From positions 372,001 through 436,000 of the forward strand of contig JAGKWQ010000005.1 in assembly GCA_021151825.1 (NCBI GenBank): a stretch of DNA of 64,000 nucleotides. The letters are read 5' to 3'. A model generated the notes under the pieces. That model did not search any database. It had not been told where the DNA came from and saw only the letters and a program-made list of their open reading frames with translations. Source of the stretch: Cellvibrionaceae bacterium. GTDB taxonomy: Bacteria > Pseudomonadota > Gammaproteobacteria > Pseudomonadales > Cellvibrionaceae. Shown one piece after another: positions 26,040 to 34,347 of the stretch (the first letter of the stretch is position 1; the number at the start of each line of letters is the position of its first letter). Both the position numbers and the translations under genes were made by a program.

Positions 26040-26083
26040 AATGCATAATAGCACCATAAATTTAAATAGTGCTATTTTGCATT
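26040..26083. promoter_or_regulatory. Palindromic operator of the RES/Xre operon
   Basis: Arms AATGCATAATAGCAC (26040-26054) and GTGCTATTTTGCATT (26069-26083) form a 15-base inverted repeat with one mismatch, separated by a 14-base AT-rich centre. It lies 24 bases upstream of the antitoxin start, so the antitoxin and toxin-antitoxin complex probably bind here. Confidence 0.8.
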
Positions 26084-26101
26084 AATTATCACAATGGATG
26101 A

Positions 26102-27574
26102 CTAGCCTCGCCTCTCAATACCCTTTGCCTGGTTACGCAAGTTGGCCCAAGGCCCGGTGATGGCGAGGGTGAAGCCGGGGCGTTGGATATTGACGAACAA
26201 GGTGCTGCCGTCCGGTGAAAAACAGGCGCCGCAGAATTCGCCTTGTTCCGGGTGCGCGTTCATGGCGAGGGTGTAGATTTTGCCGTCGGGAGTGAGACCG
26301 CGCAGGTAGTTCACGGTATCGGGCGTATCCGAATAACTGTCCTGACAGATGATCAAATCGCCCCAGGGCGCAACGGCGAGGTTATCGCAGGATTCCATAA
26401 TCGCGCGGTTGTGGGTTTCATAGAGCAATTCCATCACCCCGGGCTGTTCACTTTCGCGCACCGTACCTTCGAATTGGCTGGGCTGGTAACGCCAGACCTG
26501 GCCAATTTTCAGTGGGCCACCGCCGGTTGCAGCAAAAAGGATTTCGCGGGTTTTGTCATCGCGCAACGCAAACGCGAGACCTTCGCCACGGGCAAAAATT
26601 GCGGCGCCACTGGCTTCACCGCGCGCGCTCAAATTACCTTCGGGAGAGGTCACGTCGTCCAGATCGATCCACTCGCATTCAAAGCGTTGGCGCATCGCCA
26701 CTTTCTGAGCGTTTTTGTCTTTCACATCTTCGGGCCAGTTGCGGGTGTTGGCCTGTTTCCAACCGCGAATCGCCAATGCCTGCAAACGCCCGCCCTCACG
26801 CAACGCGCCGGGGGTTTTGGGGATAAAACGATAAAACAAACCACGCTCGTAATCCTCTGAAAGGTAAACGATGCCGTTGGTGCTATCCACTGCTGCCGCC
26901 TCATGGACAAAACGCCCCATATCTTTCAGCGGCACCGCCTCCACCAGCCCTTTGGCTTGCGCGGGCACTTCGAAGATATAGCCGTGTTCGCGCCCATAAC
27001 CATGGGCTTTACCAACCAGGCTCTCTTCGCAGGTGAGCCAGCTACCCCACGGGGTCGCGCCACCGGCGCAGTTGCGCGTGGTGCCAACAAGGCTTAAATG
27101 GCTGCGTTCGATTTGCTGGCTGCGATGGCTATAAACCAGGGTGCTGGTACCGCCATTCACCGGCAGTTCGCCAAAGTGATCGTAGGCTTTAGTGCCGACG
27201 AGTTTTCGCGCGAGATCTTTATTGCCGCCAAAGGCATCGACTTCCTCGCCCATGGAATCCAGCTCATGGTTGCGCACCAGCAAGCATTTGCTGGCATCGC
27301 CCGGCATGGGGAATGCCGCCATCCCGTCCATAGCACTGGGAGTGAATAACCCGTCGCTCATGCGGTCGCCGGTGCGGGCAATGACCTTGTAACTGAAATG
27401 CCGGGGCAGATTGAGAATACCCGCTGGGTCCGCCATTAATTGGCCGACCTTATCGATCCCGTAGACCGGATCTTGCGCATAGACCTGCGCCTGGAGTTGC
27501 AAACTGCGCAAGCCACCCAGGGCGATCGCCGTAGCGCTGGCATTTTTAAGAAAGTGACGACGGGTTAAACGCAT
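26102..27574 (-). CDS. PhoX-like phosphatase (DUF839) with Tat signal
   Basis: A 490-residue exported protein starting at the ATG at 27574, which places a twin-arginine signal at the N-terminus (RLTRRHFLKNASA). The body matches the PhoX/DUF839 family: LLVRNHELDS, TPWGSWLTCEESL, FVHEAAAVDSTNGIVYLSED and DNLAVAPWGDLIICQD are conserved metal- and substrate-site segments. PhoX enzymes are Ca/Fe-dependent alkaline phosphatases that release phosphate from organic esters. It lies downstream of, but separated by a terminator from, a TonB receptor. A PhoX-like esterase of different specificity cannot be excluded. Confidence 0.82.
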   Translation of the reverse strand: MRLTRRHFLKNASATAIALGGLRSLQLQAQVYAQDPVYGIDKVGQLMADPAGILNLPRHFSYKVIARTGDRMSDGLFTPSAMDGMAAFPMPGDASKCLLVRNHELDSMGEEVDAFGGNKDLARKLVGTKAYDHFGELPVNGGTSTLVYSHRSQQIERSHLSLVGTTRNCAGGATPWGSWLTCEESLVGKAHGYGREHGYIFEVPAQAKGLVEAVPLKDMGRFVHEAAAVDSTNGIVYLSEDYERGLFYRFIPKTPGALREGGRLQALAIRGWKQANTRNWPEDVKDKNAQKVAMRQRFECEWIDLDDVTSPEGNLSARGEASGAAIFARGEGLAFALRDDKTREILFAATGGGPLKIGQVWRYQPSQFEGTVRESEQPGVMELLYETHNRAIMESCDNLAVAPWGDLIICQDSYSDTPDTVNYLRGLTPDGKIYTLAMNAHPEQGEFCGACFSPDGSTLFVNIQRPGFTLAITGPWANLRNQAKGIERRG

Positions 27575-27674
27575 AACAGTACCTGTTGAAATCAGAAAAT
27601 CCGGGTCGATATTGACTGCTGCTGTTTTGCCGCAGAATTGTGACACTTCTGTGAACACTAAACTAACCCGTTAT

Positions 27675-27706
27675 AAAAAAGGCTGAGCTGAAATGCCAGC
27701 CCAGCC
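27675..27706 (-). terminator. Terminator of the TonB receptor gene
   Basis: Stem GGCTGAGCTG / CAGCCCAGCC (one mismatch) with a six-base loop. The adjacent A6 reads as T6 on the minus strand, 80 bases past the stop at 27787. Confidence 0.8.
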
Positions 27707-27786
27707 AAAGCACGAGTCATCCGGGGTATCTAGACTCGGGGAGAGCCCCATCCACGAGCAGATGGGATTTTCGGTGCCGCGGCGCC

Positions 27787-30432
27787 CTAGAAACTGGCGC
27801 GCACTCCCAGCGAATAAGTGCTGCCGTAATCCGTGTAACTGCGGAATTCATCGCCCTGTACAAAGTCCTGCTGGGCTTCGTCGGTGATGTTGATACCTTC
27901 CACAAATACCGTGATGCGGTCCGACAGTTCGTAGGAGGCGCTCAGGTCCAAGGTGCCAAAGGCGGCTTTGTTTTCCGAGGCCAGGCTGTTGGTGCCAATC
28001 TGGTTCAGCACCCCATCGCGCCAGCTGTAACTCAGGCGCAAGCCGATACCATTTTTCTCGTAGAAAGCGGTGAGGTTGTAGCTGTTTTTGGCAACGTCTT
28101 CCAAATCGCCTTTGACCGATTTGTCGTTATCCACATACACCGCGCTGGAGTCAGTCCAGGTGTAATTCGCCTGTATACCCAGGCCATCAAACGGTGCTGG
28201 CAACTGGTCAAAGACTTGTTGGTAAGCGACTTCCATACCAGTCACGTCCGCGTTGGAACCATTCACTTTGGAGCTGAGTTCGTAGGGAATACCGTTGAAT
28301 ACCAACGTGGATTTCCGGGTTTGGATAAAGGTGGAAATATCCTTGTAGAACACACCTGCCGACAGCGCCGTTACCTTATCCAGATACCATTCCAGCGTCA
28401 GGTCGTATTGCCAGGCTTCGAACGGATTGAGGTTGGGGTTGCCACCGCTCGCGGTATTGATGTCACCGGAGTTGAACGTCAGACGCGGCGCCATATCCTG
28501 CAGGTCCGGGCGGGTAATCACTTTGGCGATGGCGGCGCGGGTGATCAGGTCATCAGCCCAATGCAGGCTGAAGTTGGCCGACGGCAACACATCGATATAG
28601 TCCTCATCAAAACTCACTGGCGTAGTTACACCTGAAACCGCCGCATGGCCCGATGATGTTTGTTCAGTTTGCGCAACGCGTACGCCAATATTTCCCTTGA
28701 GGGGCAAACCGGCCAGCGTGTTTTCCATATCCAGCATGGCGTACGCGGAAGTGATGGACTCCTCGATCAGGTAGGAATTACGCAAATCCGCAGAGGATAA
28801 GGGCGCGGCCAAATCCGCCGCGCCGGGGTAATTGCTCCAGAATTTACTTTCATCCGGCACCAGCCATACCGTCGGGAACTCGCCTTTGGCATCGCCGAGG
28901 AAACCGCTCACAGGAAAGGATTCGAAGTAGCTCTCATCAAACACCACACCTTCGATGCCGTTGATCAGTACCAGATCGCGGCGGAAATAATCGCGCGAGC
29001 GTTCGCGGAATTTGATCCCGCTAGTTAATTTATTAAAGCCGAGGAAATCCAGCTCGCGCTCGGCATCGAATTTGATCGCCTGTTCTTCATCTTCAGCGCG
29101 AATGGTGCGCCACTCCAGACGGCGACCCAACCATTGGGATGGGTCCATCAAATCCGCATTTTTGTAATGGATGCTGGGCACCGAATCGCCATTCACTTTC
29201 GGGAAGTAGAAGTCAAACGCCACACCACTGGTACGGCGGAAACGGGTGCGGATGATCGGATCCGAATCTTCACTGTTCGCCGTGGAATGGAACAGGTCAG
29301 CAGAGAGTTTCCACTCCCCAAAATAGGTAGACCCGTTCAATCCCACTGCCAGGTTTTCATCGTTGATGCCGGAGCTTTCACGGCCGATTTGTACCGCACC
29401 ATCATTGGTGGAACCACCAATCAAAGCACCGTCGCGAATAATGGCAGAGCCTGGAACCAGCTTGGCCAGGGTGTAATCAGCGCTGTAGGTGAACTCGTCG
29501 TAGTCCACGGTTTGATCGACATAAAACACATCGAAGTTCACTTCGGTGTCGTCATCCGGACGCCATTGCAACGCGGTGGCAACGCCCATACGCTCGCGAT
29601 CTTCCAGTTCCAGCGTCGGGCGAATACCGCCGGGGGTGATAATCGGGCCGGAATCCAGGCTGCCATTGCCGTCAGTATCGATACCGGCGGTGGATTGGGT
29701 CCAACCGAAGTTGAGCGAGCGGTCCTGGCGCAGGCTGCGCTCGGCGTAGGCGGCGGAGATGAGCGCGCCGAAGGTGTTATCGCTGTTCGTCCAGCTCGCC
29801 AGTCCGGATAAGCGCGGGTCGGTTTTATCGGCTAATTCGGAGTGACTGGCCTGGATAGAGCCGGTGTATTTGATTTCCTTCAAATCCAGGGGTTTGAAGG
29901 TTTTGATATTGACGGTGCCACCAATTGCGCCTTCTTCGAGGTCCGCCGTCGGGCTCTTGATGACGTCTACACTGGCGACCAACTCGGCGGGCAAGGTATC
30001 AAAACGGAACTGGCGGCCAAACTGGCCCGAGGTACGCACATTTTCATTCACTGCCATCGCACGGCCATTCAGGCTGGTCACCTGGAAATTGGAACCCAGG
30101 CCGCGCACTCTTACATAAACGCCTTCACCGCGATCGCGCACTACTGCGACACCCGTCACCCGTTGCAAGGCTTCGGCGATATTTTGCGCGGGAAATTTAC
30201 CGATGTCTTCAGCAGCAATGGCATCGACTACGCCCACAGCGTTGCGTTTGGTCTCGAGCGCGGACTGCAAACTTTTGCTGTAAGAACCCTGCACAACAAT
30301 CTCCTGGATCAAACCGTCCTCCGCCGAACCCTGCTGGGCGGACGCAAACGGGGCAAGGAACGGCAGGCTTAATGCGCAAAGGCTACTGATACTGGCAGCC
30401 AGCAAATTGGATGAAAAAGGCACGCGTTTCAT
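27787..30432 (-). CDS. TonB-dependent receptor (no STN domain)
   Basis: An 881-residue outer-membrane receptor from the ATG at 30432 (MKRVPF), which begins a signal peptide; the frame opens 17 codons upstream. After the signal, a TonB box-like segment (IQEIVVQGSY) leads into the plug (GKFPAQNIAEALQRVTGVAVVRDRGEG across residues about 65-90, EEGAIGGTVNIKTF) and a barrel ending YSLGVRASF. It is about 45 per cent similar by eye over long stretches to the receptor at 20461-23370, for example LRQDRSLNF and GGIRPTLELEDRERMG. It lacks the STN domain, so it is not surface-signalling. Neighbour PhoX hints at organophosphate import. Confidence 0.92.
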   Translation of the reverse strand: MKRVPFSSNLLAASISSLCALSLPFLAPFASAQQGSAEDGLIQEIVVQGSYSKSLQSALETKRNAVGVVDAIAAEDIGKFPAQNIAEALQRVTGVAVVRDRGEGVYVRVRGLGSNFQVTSLNGRAMAVNENVRTSGQFGRQFRFDTLPAELVASVDVIKSPTADLEEGAIGGTVNIKTFKPLDLKEIKYTGSIQASHSELADKTDPRLSGLASWTNSDNTFGALISAAYAERSLRQDRSLNFGWTQSTAGIDTDGNGSLDSGPIITPGGIRPTLELEDRERMGVATALQWRPDDDTEVNFDVFYVDQTVDYDEFTYSADYTLAKLVPGSAIIRDGALIGGSTNDGAVQIGRESSGINDENLAVGLNGSTYFGEWKLSADLFHSTANSEDSDPIIRTRFRRTSGVAFDFYFPKVNGDSVPSIHYKNADLMDPSQWLGRRLEWRTIRAEDEEQAIKFDAERELDFLGFNKLTSGIKFRERSRDYFRRDLVLINGIEGVVFDESYFESFPVSGFLGDAKGEFPTVWLVPDESKFWSNYPGAADLAAPLSSADLRNSYLIEESITSAYAMLDMENTLAGLPLKGNIGVRVAQTEQTSSGHAAVSGVTTPVSFDEDYIDVLPSANFSLHWADDLITRAAIAKVITRPDLQDMAPRLTFNSGDINTASGGNPNLNPFEAWQYDLTLEWYLDKVTALSAGVFYKDISTFIQTRKSTLVFNGIPYELSSKVNGSNADVTGMEVAYQQVFDQLPAPFDGLGIQANYTWTDSSAVYVDNDKSVKGDLEDVAKNSYNLTAFYEKNGIGLRLSYSWRDGVLNQIGTNSLASENKAAFGTLDLSASYELSDRITVFVEGINITDEAQQDFVQGDEFRSYTDYGSTYSLGVRASF

Positions 30433-30622
30433 GAACTTCTCTCTTGGTATGGTTGGCAGCAAATTCGCTGTGGCAACTACCAAGAGAGCGGAGGATTTAA
30501 AAAGGGGACAAAGTTTTTTTATTTTTGCGCTCTGTACAATTCAACAGATTTTGTCACGCAACTGCCATTTTTGACTGGTTAAATGGCGCGCTTTTTTACC
30601 CGCACAAGCCGTTAGAATCCAT

Positions 30623-31372
30623 TCACGTATCAATTGCCTGCAGTGCCAGCGCAGCGACAAAACCCAGGGCCGCCATCAAGCCGGACATTTCATGAGTCTC
30701 GGCAAAGGCTTCGGGGATCATAGTTTCTATCACCATCGCAAATATGCCACCAGCAGCAATGCAGGTAACCAAAGCTTTGATGTGCGGCGGTGCAGCGCCA
30801 AAAAAAAGTGCCCCAAACACCGCGAAAACGCCGGAGAGTAAGGCAATTCCGCCCCACAACCGCACTATAAACCAGCCACTGCGACCCGCCCGGTGCATGC
30901 CGGCGGTGCTGGACAGGGCTTCCGGGATGTTGGAAATAAAGATGGCCGCAACGGTGGCAATACTGAGCTTGCCACCACCAGCGACCAACAGGCCGATGGC
31001 CATGGATTCGGGAATACCATCGAGCAGCGTACCGGCGGCAATCGCCACCCCGGTATTGCTAGTAGCAGGCTGCTGGATGTGGGAGCGTTTACGATGGCGG
31101 ACGCCGGGGCGGTTCAAGCGATGATTGATCAATGAAAACACCAACGCACCGGCCATAAAACCGCCGGCAACCCAGACTATACCGGCTTGCGCCAATGCCT
31201 CATCAACCAGCTCAAACGCCAGGGCAGCCACCAGAATACCGCTACCAAAAGCCATGACATGGGCAATGGATTTGGGCGAAAAGCAAATAAACCAGCCGAG
31301 TAAAGCCCCGATAATCAGGGCGCTGGACGCCAGGAATCCCCAGCCTCCGGCGGCCAGCCATATCGGAATCAC
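30623..31372 (-). CDS. ZIP family metal transporter
   Basis: A 249-residue inner-membrane protein with about eight hydrophobic helices. The ZIP signature residues are in TLLDGIPESMAIGLL (TM4) and IFISNIPEALSST (TM5), which form the binuclear metal site. A charged cytoplasmic loop rich in Arg/His/Lys lies near residues 85-100. ZIP proteins move Zn2+, Fe2+ or Mn2+ into the cytoplasm; the metal here is not determined. Its start overlaps the stop of the thioesterase gene by four bases, so it is the last gene of a three-gene operon. Confidence 0.9.
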   Translation of the reverse strand: MIPIWLAAGGWGFLASSALIIGALLGWFICFSPKSIAHVMAFGSGILVAALAFELVDEALAQAGIVWVAGGFMAGALVFSLINHRLNRPGVRHRKRSHIQQPATSNTGVAIAAGTLLDGIPESMAIGLLVAGGGKLSIATVAAIFISNIPEALSSTAGMHRAGRSGWFIVRLWGGIALLSGVFAVFGALFFGAAPPHIKALVTCIAAGGIFAMVIETMIPEAFAETHEMSGLMAALGFVAALALQAIDT

Positions 31373-31782
31373 GCCGCTGGAAACCAGGCGCGAACAACAT
31401 CCGGCAAAGGCACAGACTTACCATCCGTCGCACTGACCCACACCACTTTGGAATAGCCTTCAGCAGCAGGTGTTTCAGGCTGCGACAGGGTAAAAACCTT
31501 GTACTTCACCATAAAACTGGAACGCCCTTGTTCACTGAGGTAGACGTCGATGCGAAGGGTTTCGGGATGGAAGATCGGCCGCAGGAAAGTACAACCAATC
31601 GTTACCACCACGGGGTGAGTATCGCTTTTCAGCGGCAGGCCTTTATCCAGCATCCATTGGAAACGGGCTTCCTCAAAATAGCGGAAATACAGCGTGTTGT
31701 TGACGTGGCCGTAGGCATCCATATCGCCCCAGCGCACCGGAATTTCGCAGGAATAAAACGGGGATTCTTCGCTCATAGACAA
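31369..31782 (-). CDS. Acyl-CoA thioesterase, 4-hydroxybenzoyl-CoA thioesterase-like hotdog fold
   Basis: A 137-residue single hotdog-fold protein. The catalytic Asp is in WGDMDAYGHVNNT (Asp about 19 or 21), followed by the central helix YFRYFEEARFQWM. It would hydrolyse acyl-CoA thioesters; the acyl chain is unknown. It starts seven bases after the hydratase-like gene and overlaps the ZIP gene by four bases. An alternative start two codons downstream is possible. Confidence 0.88.
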   Translation of the reverse strand: MSMSEESPFYSCEIPVRWGDMDAYGHVNNTLYFRYFEEARFQWMLDKGLPLKSDTHPVVVTIGCTFLRPIFHPETLRIDVYLSEQGRSSFMVKYKVFTLSQPETPAAEGYSKVVWVSATDGKSVPLPDVVRAWFPAA

Positions 31783-31789
31783 CTCCAGA

Positions 31790-32590
31790 CTAAACGGCTT
31801 TTTTCGCGGTAAAACTCACCTGCATACTACCCAGGCCAGCGTAGTTGATGGTGATTTCAGTATTCAAAGGTACTTCCAGCACACCTGCATAAGAGCCCGT
31901 AATCACCGCCTGCCCCGCCACTATGCCTTGACCGCGACTGCGCAGGAATTCTGCCAGCCAATAAAGCGGCGCCCGTGGATGGGTATTGGGGTGCTGGCCC
32001 TGACGCTCAATCACCTCGCCGTTGGCACAGTTGAGGGTGATGGTAAAACTGCTGGCCGATGCGGCGCTTGCCGAATCCACTTCCGGCCCGATAAACAAGC
32101 CCTGATTCACTAACCCATCGGCCAGCATCTCGGGAAACTCACAATTGGCAGGATCGGCATAGCGGCTGTTAATCAGCTCCAGTGCCATGTGGGTGCGGGC
32201 GATTGCCGAGTCCACTTCTGCCGGTGTGTAAGGTTCAGCGCGCGGGGGTAAATCGCGACCAAAGAAAAAGGCCAGTTCCGGTTCGATCCGGGCACGCTCA
32301 CCCTCGGGGCTGGCTTTGGTCCATAGGCTGACAGGGGGAATGGAATCAATAGTACGGGTATAAATTGGACCGACGACAACTTTGTTTTCGGGCGGCAACA
32401 GGCATTTCCAGCCGCCAATACTATCGTCCATCCGATCGCACCAGTGGTCGGTCACAGCAGCTTGTATCGCCAGCGCCTGCTCTAGATCCTGCGGGCGGCA
32501 CGCCTCTGGTAAACGTTCACCCTGCACGCCGCCAATGCGACGCGCTACCAATATTGCCGCAGCATCGGCGGCATTAAACAACTGACTCAT
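31790..32590 (-). CDS. Fumarylacetoacetate hydrolase-fold / 2-keto-4-pentenoate hydratase-like protein
   Basis: A 266-residue protein of the MhpD-type hydratase group: IEPELAFFFGRDLPP supplies metal-binding acids, and LELINSRY, ADGLVNQGLFIGP and VITGSYAGVLEV are conserved segments. Such enzymes hydrate 2-keto-4-pentenoates in aromatic ring degradation, or decarboxylate related acids. No other aromatic-degradation genes are here, so the substrate is uncertain. It is the first gene of the operon with the thioesterase and the ZIP transporter. Confidence 0.82.
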   Translation of the reverse strand: MSQLFNAADAAAILVARRIGGVQGERLPEACRPQDLEQALAIQAAVTDHWCDRMDDSIGGWKCLLPPENKVVVGPIYTRTIDSIPPVSLWTKASPEGERARIEPELAFFFGRDLPPRAEPYTPAEVDSAIARTHMALELINSRYADPANCEFPEMLADGLVNQGLFIGPEVDSASAASASSFTITLNCANGEVIERQGQHPNTHPRAPLYWLAEFLRSRGQGIVAGQAVITGSYAGVLEVPLNTEITINYAGLGSMQVSFTAKKAV

Positions 32591-32630
32591 AAACGGTAAT
32601 TAATCCCTGGAAATGGCTTCGCCCGAAACA

Positions 32631-32656
32631 CAAAACCCCTTGAAAAAGGGGTTTTG
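32631..32656 (-). terminator. Terminator of the YbaK-HDOD gene
   Basis: A perfect stem CAAAACCCCT / AGGGGTTTTG around a six-base loop, 18 bases after the stop at 32674. The T content is mainly in the stem, so efficiency is uncertain. Confidence 0.6.
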
Positions 32657-32673
32657 ATGACAGCGAAAAACAA

Positions 32674-34077
32674 TTAATGATGGGGCGACAACTCATGCGC
32701 AATATGCTTCAAATCATCGCTGGACTCAATGATATTCGCCACGGTGGTATAGGCTTTTTCCGGGTCCAGATGCAGATCTTCAAACACGTGGATAGGAATC
32801 GCCAGTTTGGGGCCACGGCCAATATTGTGTTGTTGCAATAAACGCTGTGCTACAAAAATAAGCTTGGCGTAAGTGGCGTATTCGCCCTGGTAATCAGGGT
32901 TGTTTTGGTAGCGCAAACCCACCACAACCTCTTCCGGCATTGACCAAAGGGACATCAAAGTTGCCGCCATTTGCTCGCGGGTTACACCGAGTAGATGACG
33001 CTCAATTGCCTGGTGATTAACATGCGGATTGGCATCCGCCAACTCGCAGTAATTGTGGAAATAAGGCGGGAAAACCTCCGCCATAATCAGGTAGCCAAAG
33101 TTGTGCAGTAACCCGCACAAGTAAGCCATACCGAAACTGGGGCGATGGTCGCGCGGAATTGCCGTGACCAGACCTTCAATCGTCGCCGCCATATAAACCG
33201 CTTGTTGCCAATATGGCAGGGAACCATGGGCACCCTCTTTAGGAATAGTCATCGCCTTACCCAGCGACAACCCCAGTGCCAGGTTAAGCACCATGTCAAA
33301 ACCCAGTACACGCACAATGGCATCGTGGATGGATTTGATTTTGCCCGGTGCCGAGTAATAGGGCGACGCTGCCCAGCTCACTACTTGCGCGGCAAGGCTT
33401 GGGTCAGTCTCCACGATTTGGGCGAGATCACTGATATCCGCATTGGGATTTACCCTCAGCTTGATAATGCGCTGGGCAGTATCCGATAAGGGCGGTAATT
33501 CGAGGGTTTCTTCCAAACGCTGCTTGACCCGCAGTTGGGTGAAATTGCGCACTGCACCAAGGATCTGGTCAGTATCGCCGGTAGTGGTGTCATCCGCTTC
33601 CAAGGGTTCAAGGGGGATGGCTATATCACAAATAGTGGCGTCATCCATCATTTGCTGGAATTCTTCGCGACTAAAGCGCAGTAATTGTTTTTCATCGCCA
33701 GAGTCCGCCAACAACTCGCTACGCTCAACCAGGCTGCGATCAATCAGGGTCAATAATCCGGCGAGTTTAGGGAGGGCGGGAATCGATTGGAGGTTGTGGG
33801 AACTACAGAATTTCTGGATATCCGCCGGGCTGGCTGCATGCAGTTCGCGCCCCAATTGGCGGTTCACCGCTTTCAAGTCCAGCAGGCGGTCTGCGGCATA
33901 AATTACCTGCACCCGCCCTTTACTGTCCTGCAAAATAACAGATTTAGCCGCACTCATCGTCCGTAGATGCTGGTCATGCCAAAGCGCTCGCTCATTCTCG
34001 GATACAGGCACTTCAGCCACCTGATACTGTACGTTTTGTTTGTTGAGCAAGGATTGAACACTGGTAGGAACTGACAC
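32674..34077 (-). CDS. YbaK-like plus HDOD two-domain protein
   Basis: A 467-residue soluble protein. Residues 1-150 resemble the YbaK/ProX aminoacyl-tRNA deacylase fold (MSAAKSVILQDSKGRVQVIYAADRLLDLKAVNRQLG in pieces). Residues about 185-390 form an HDOD domain, a phosphohydrolase-like output without catalytic HD pair (LPPLSDTAQRIIKLRVNPNADISDLAQIVETDP in pieces, then LHNFGYLIM). HDOD proteins act in motility, surface and stress regulation, often near cyclic-di-GMP circuits. The combination occurs in Pseudomonas relatives. It is monocistronic, with 270 bases upstream holding no gene. Confidence 0.85.
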   Translation of the reverse strand: MSVPTSVQSLLNKQNVQYQVAEVPVSENERALWHDQHLRTMSAAKSVILQDSKGRVQVIYAADRLLDLKAVNRQLGRELHAASPADIQKFCSSHNLQSIPALPKLAGLLTLIDRSLVERSELLADSGDEKQLLRFSREEFQQMMDDATICDIAIPLEPLEADDTTTGDTDQILGAVRNFTQLRVKQRLEETLELPPLSDTAQRIIKLRVNPNADISDLAQIVETDPSLAAQVVSWAASPYYSAPGKIKSIHDAIVRVLGFDMVLNLALGLSLGKAMTIPKEGAHGSLPYWQQAVYMAATIEGLVTAIPRDHRPSFGMAYLCGLLHNFGYLIMAEVFPPYFHNYCELADANPHVNHQAIERHLLGVTREQMAATLMSLWSMPEEVVVGLRYQNNPDYQGEYATYAKLIFVAQRLLQQHNIGRGPKLAIPIHVFEDLHLDPEKAYTTVANIIESSDDLKHIAHELSPHH

Positions 34078-34347
34078 AGCCTACTCCTCTCGTTATATAT
34101 AACTGGTTGATATTCATAGGATTATGAGACTCTATCCGGCATTTACCTGTGAGTGTAATGCAGCGAGAGCAATTCTCATATAGCCGGATTACACAAAAAT
34201 TCGCGGGCCGGTTTATCTACTAACCAACCTTTCCAAGCATAGTCGAGATTTATCCGCGCACTTGGCATTTGCAGCCACAAAGCAACTATATATGCCAAAA
34301 AATGGATCAGTTCTCATACACTCAATGAAATAAGTGCCAGCAGGTTA

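Noticed and set aside
29134..29811. A 225-codon plus-strand open frame opposite the TonB receptor
   Set aside because: Shadow of the receptor in a GC-rich stretch; no start signal or similarity to any family I know.
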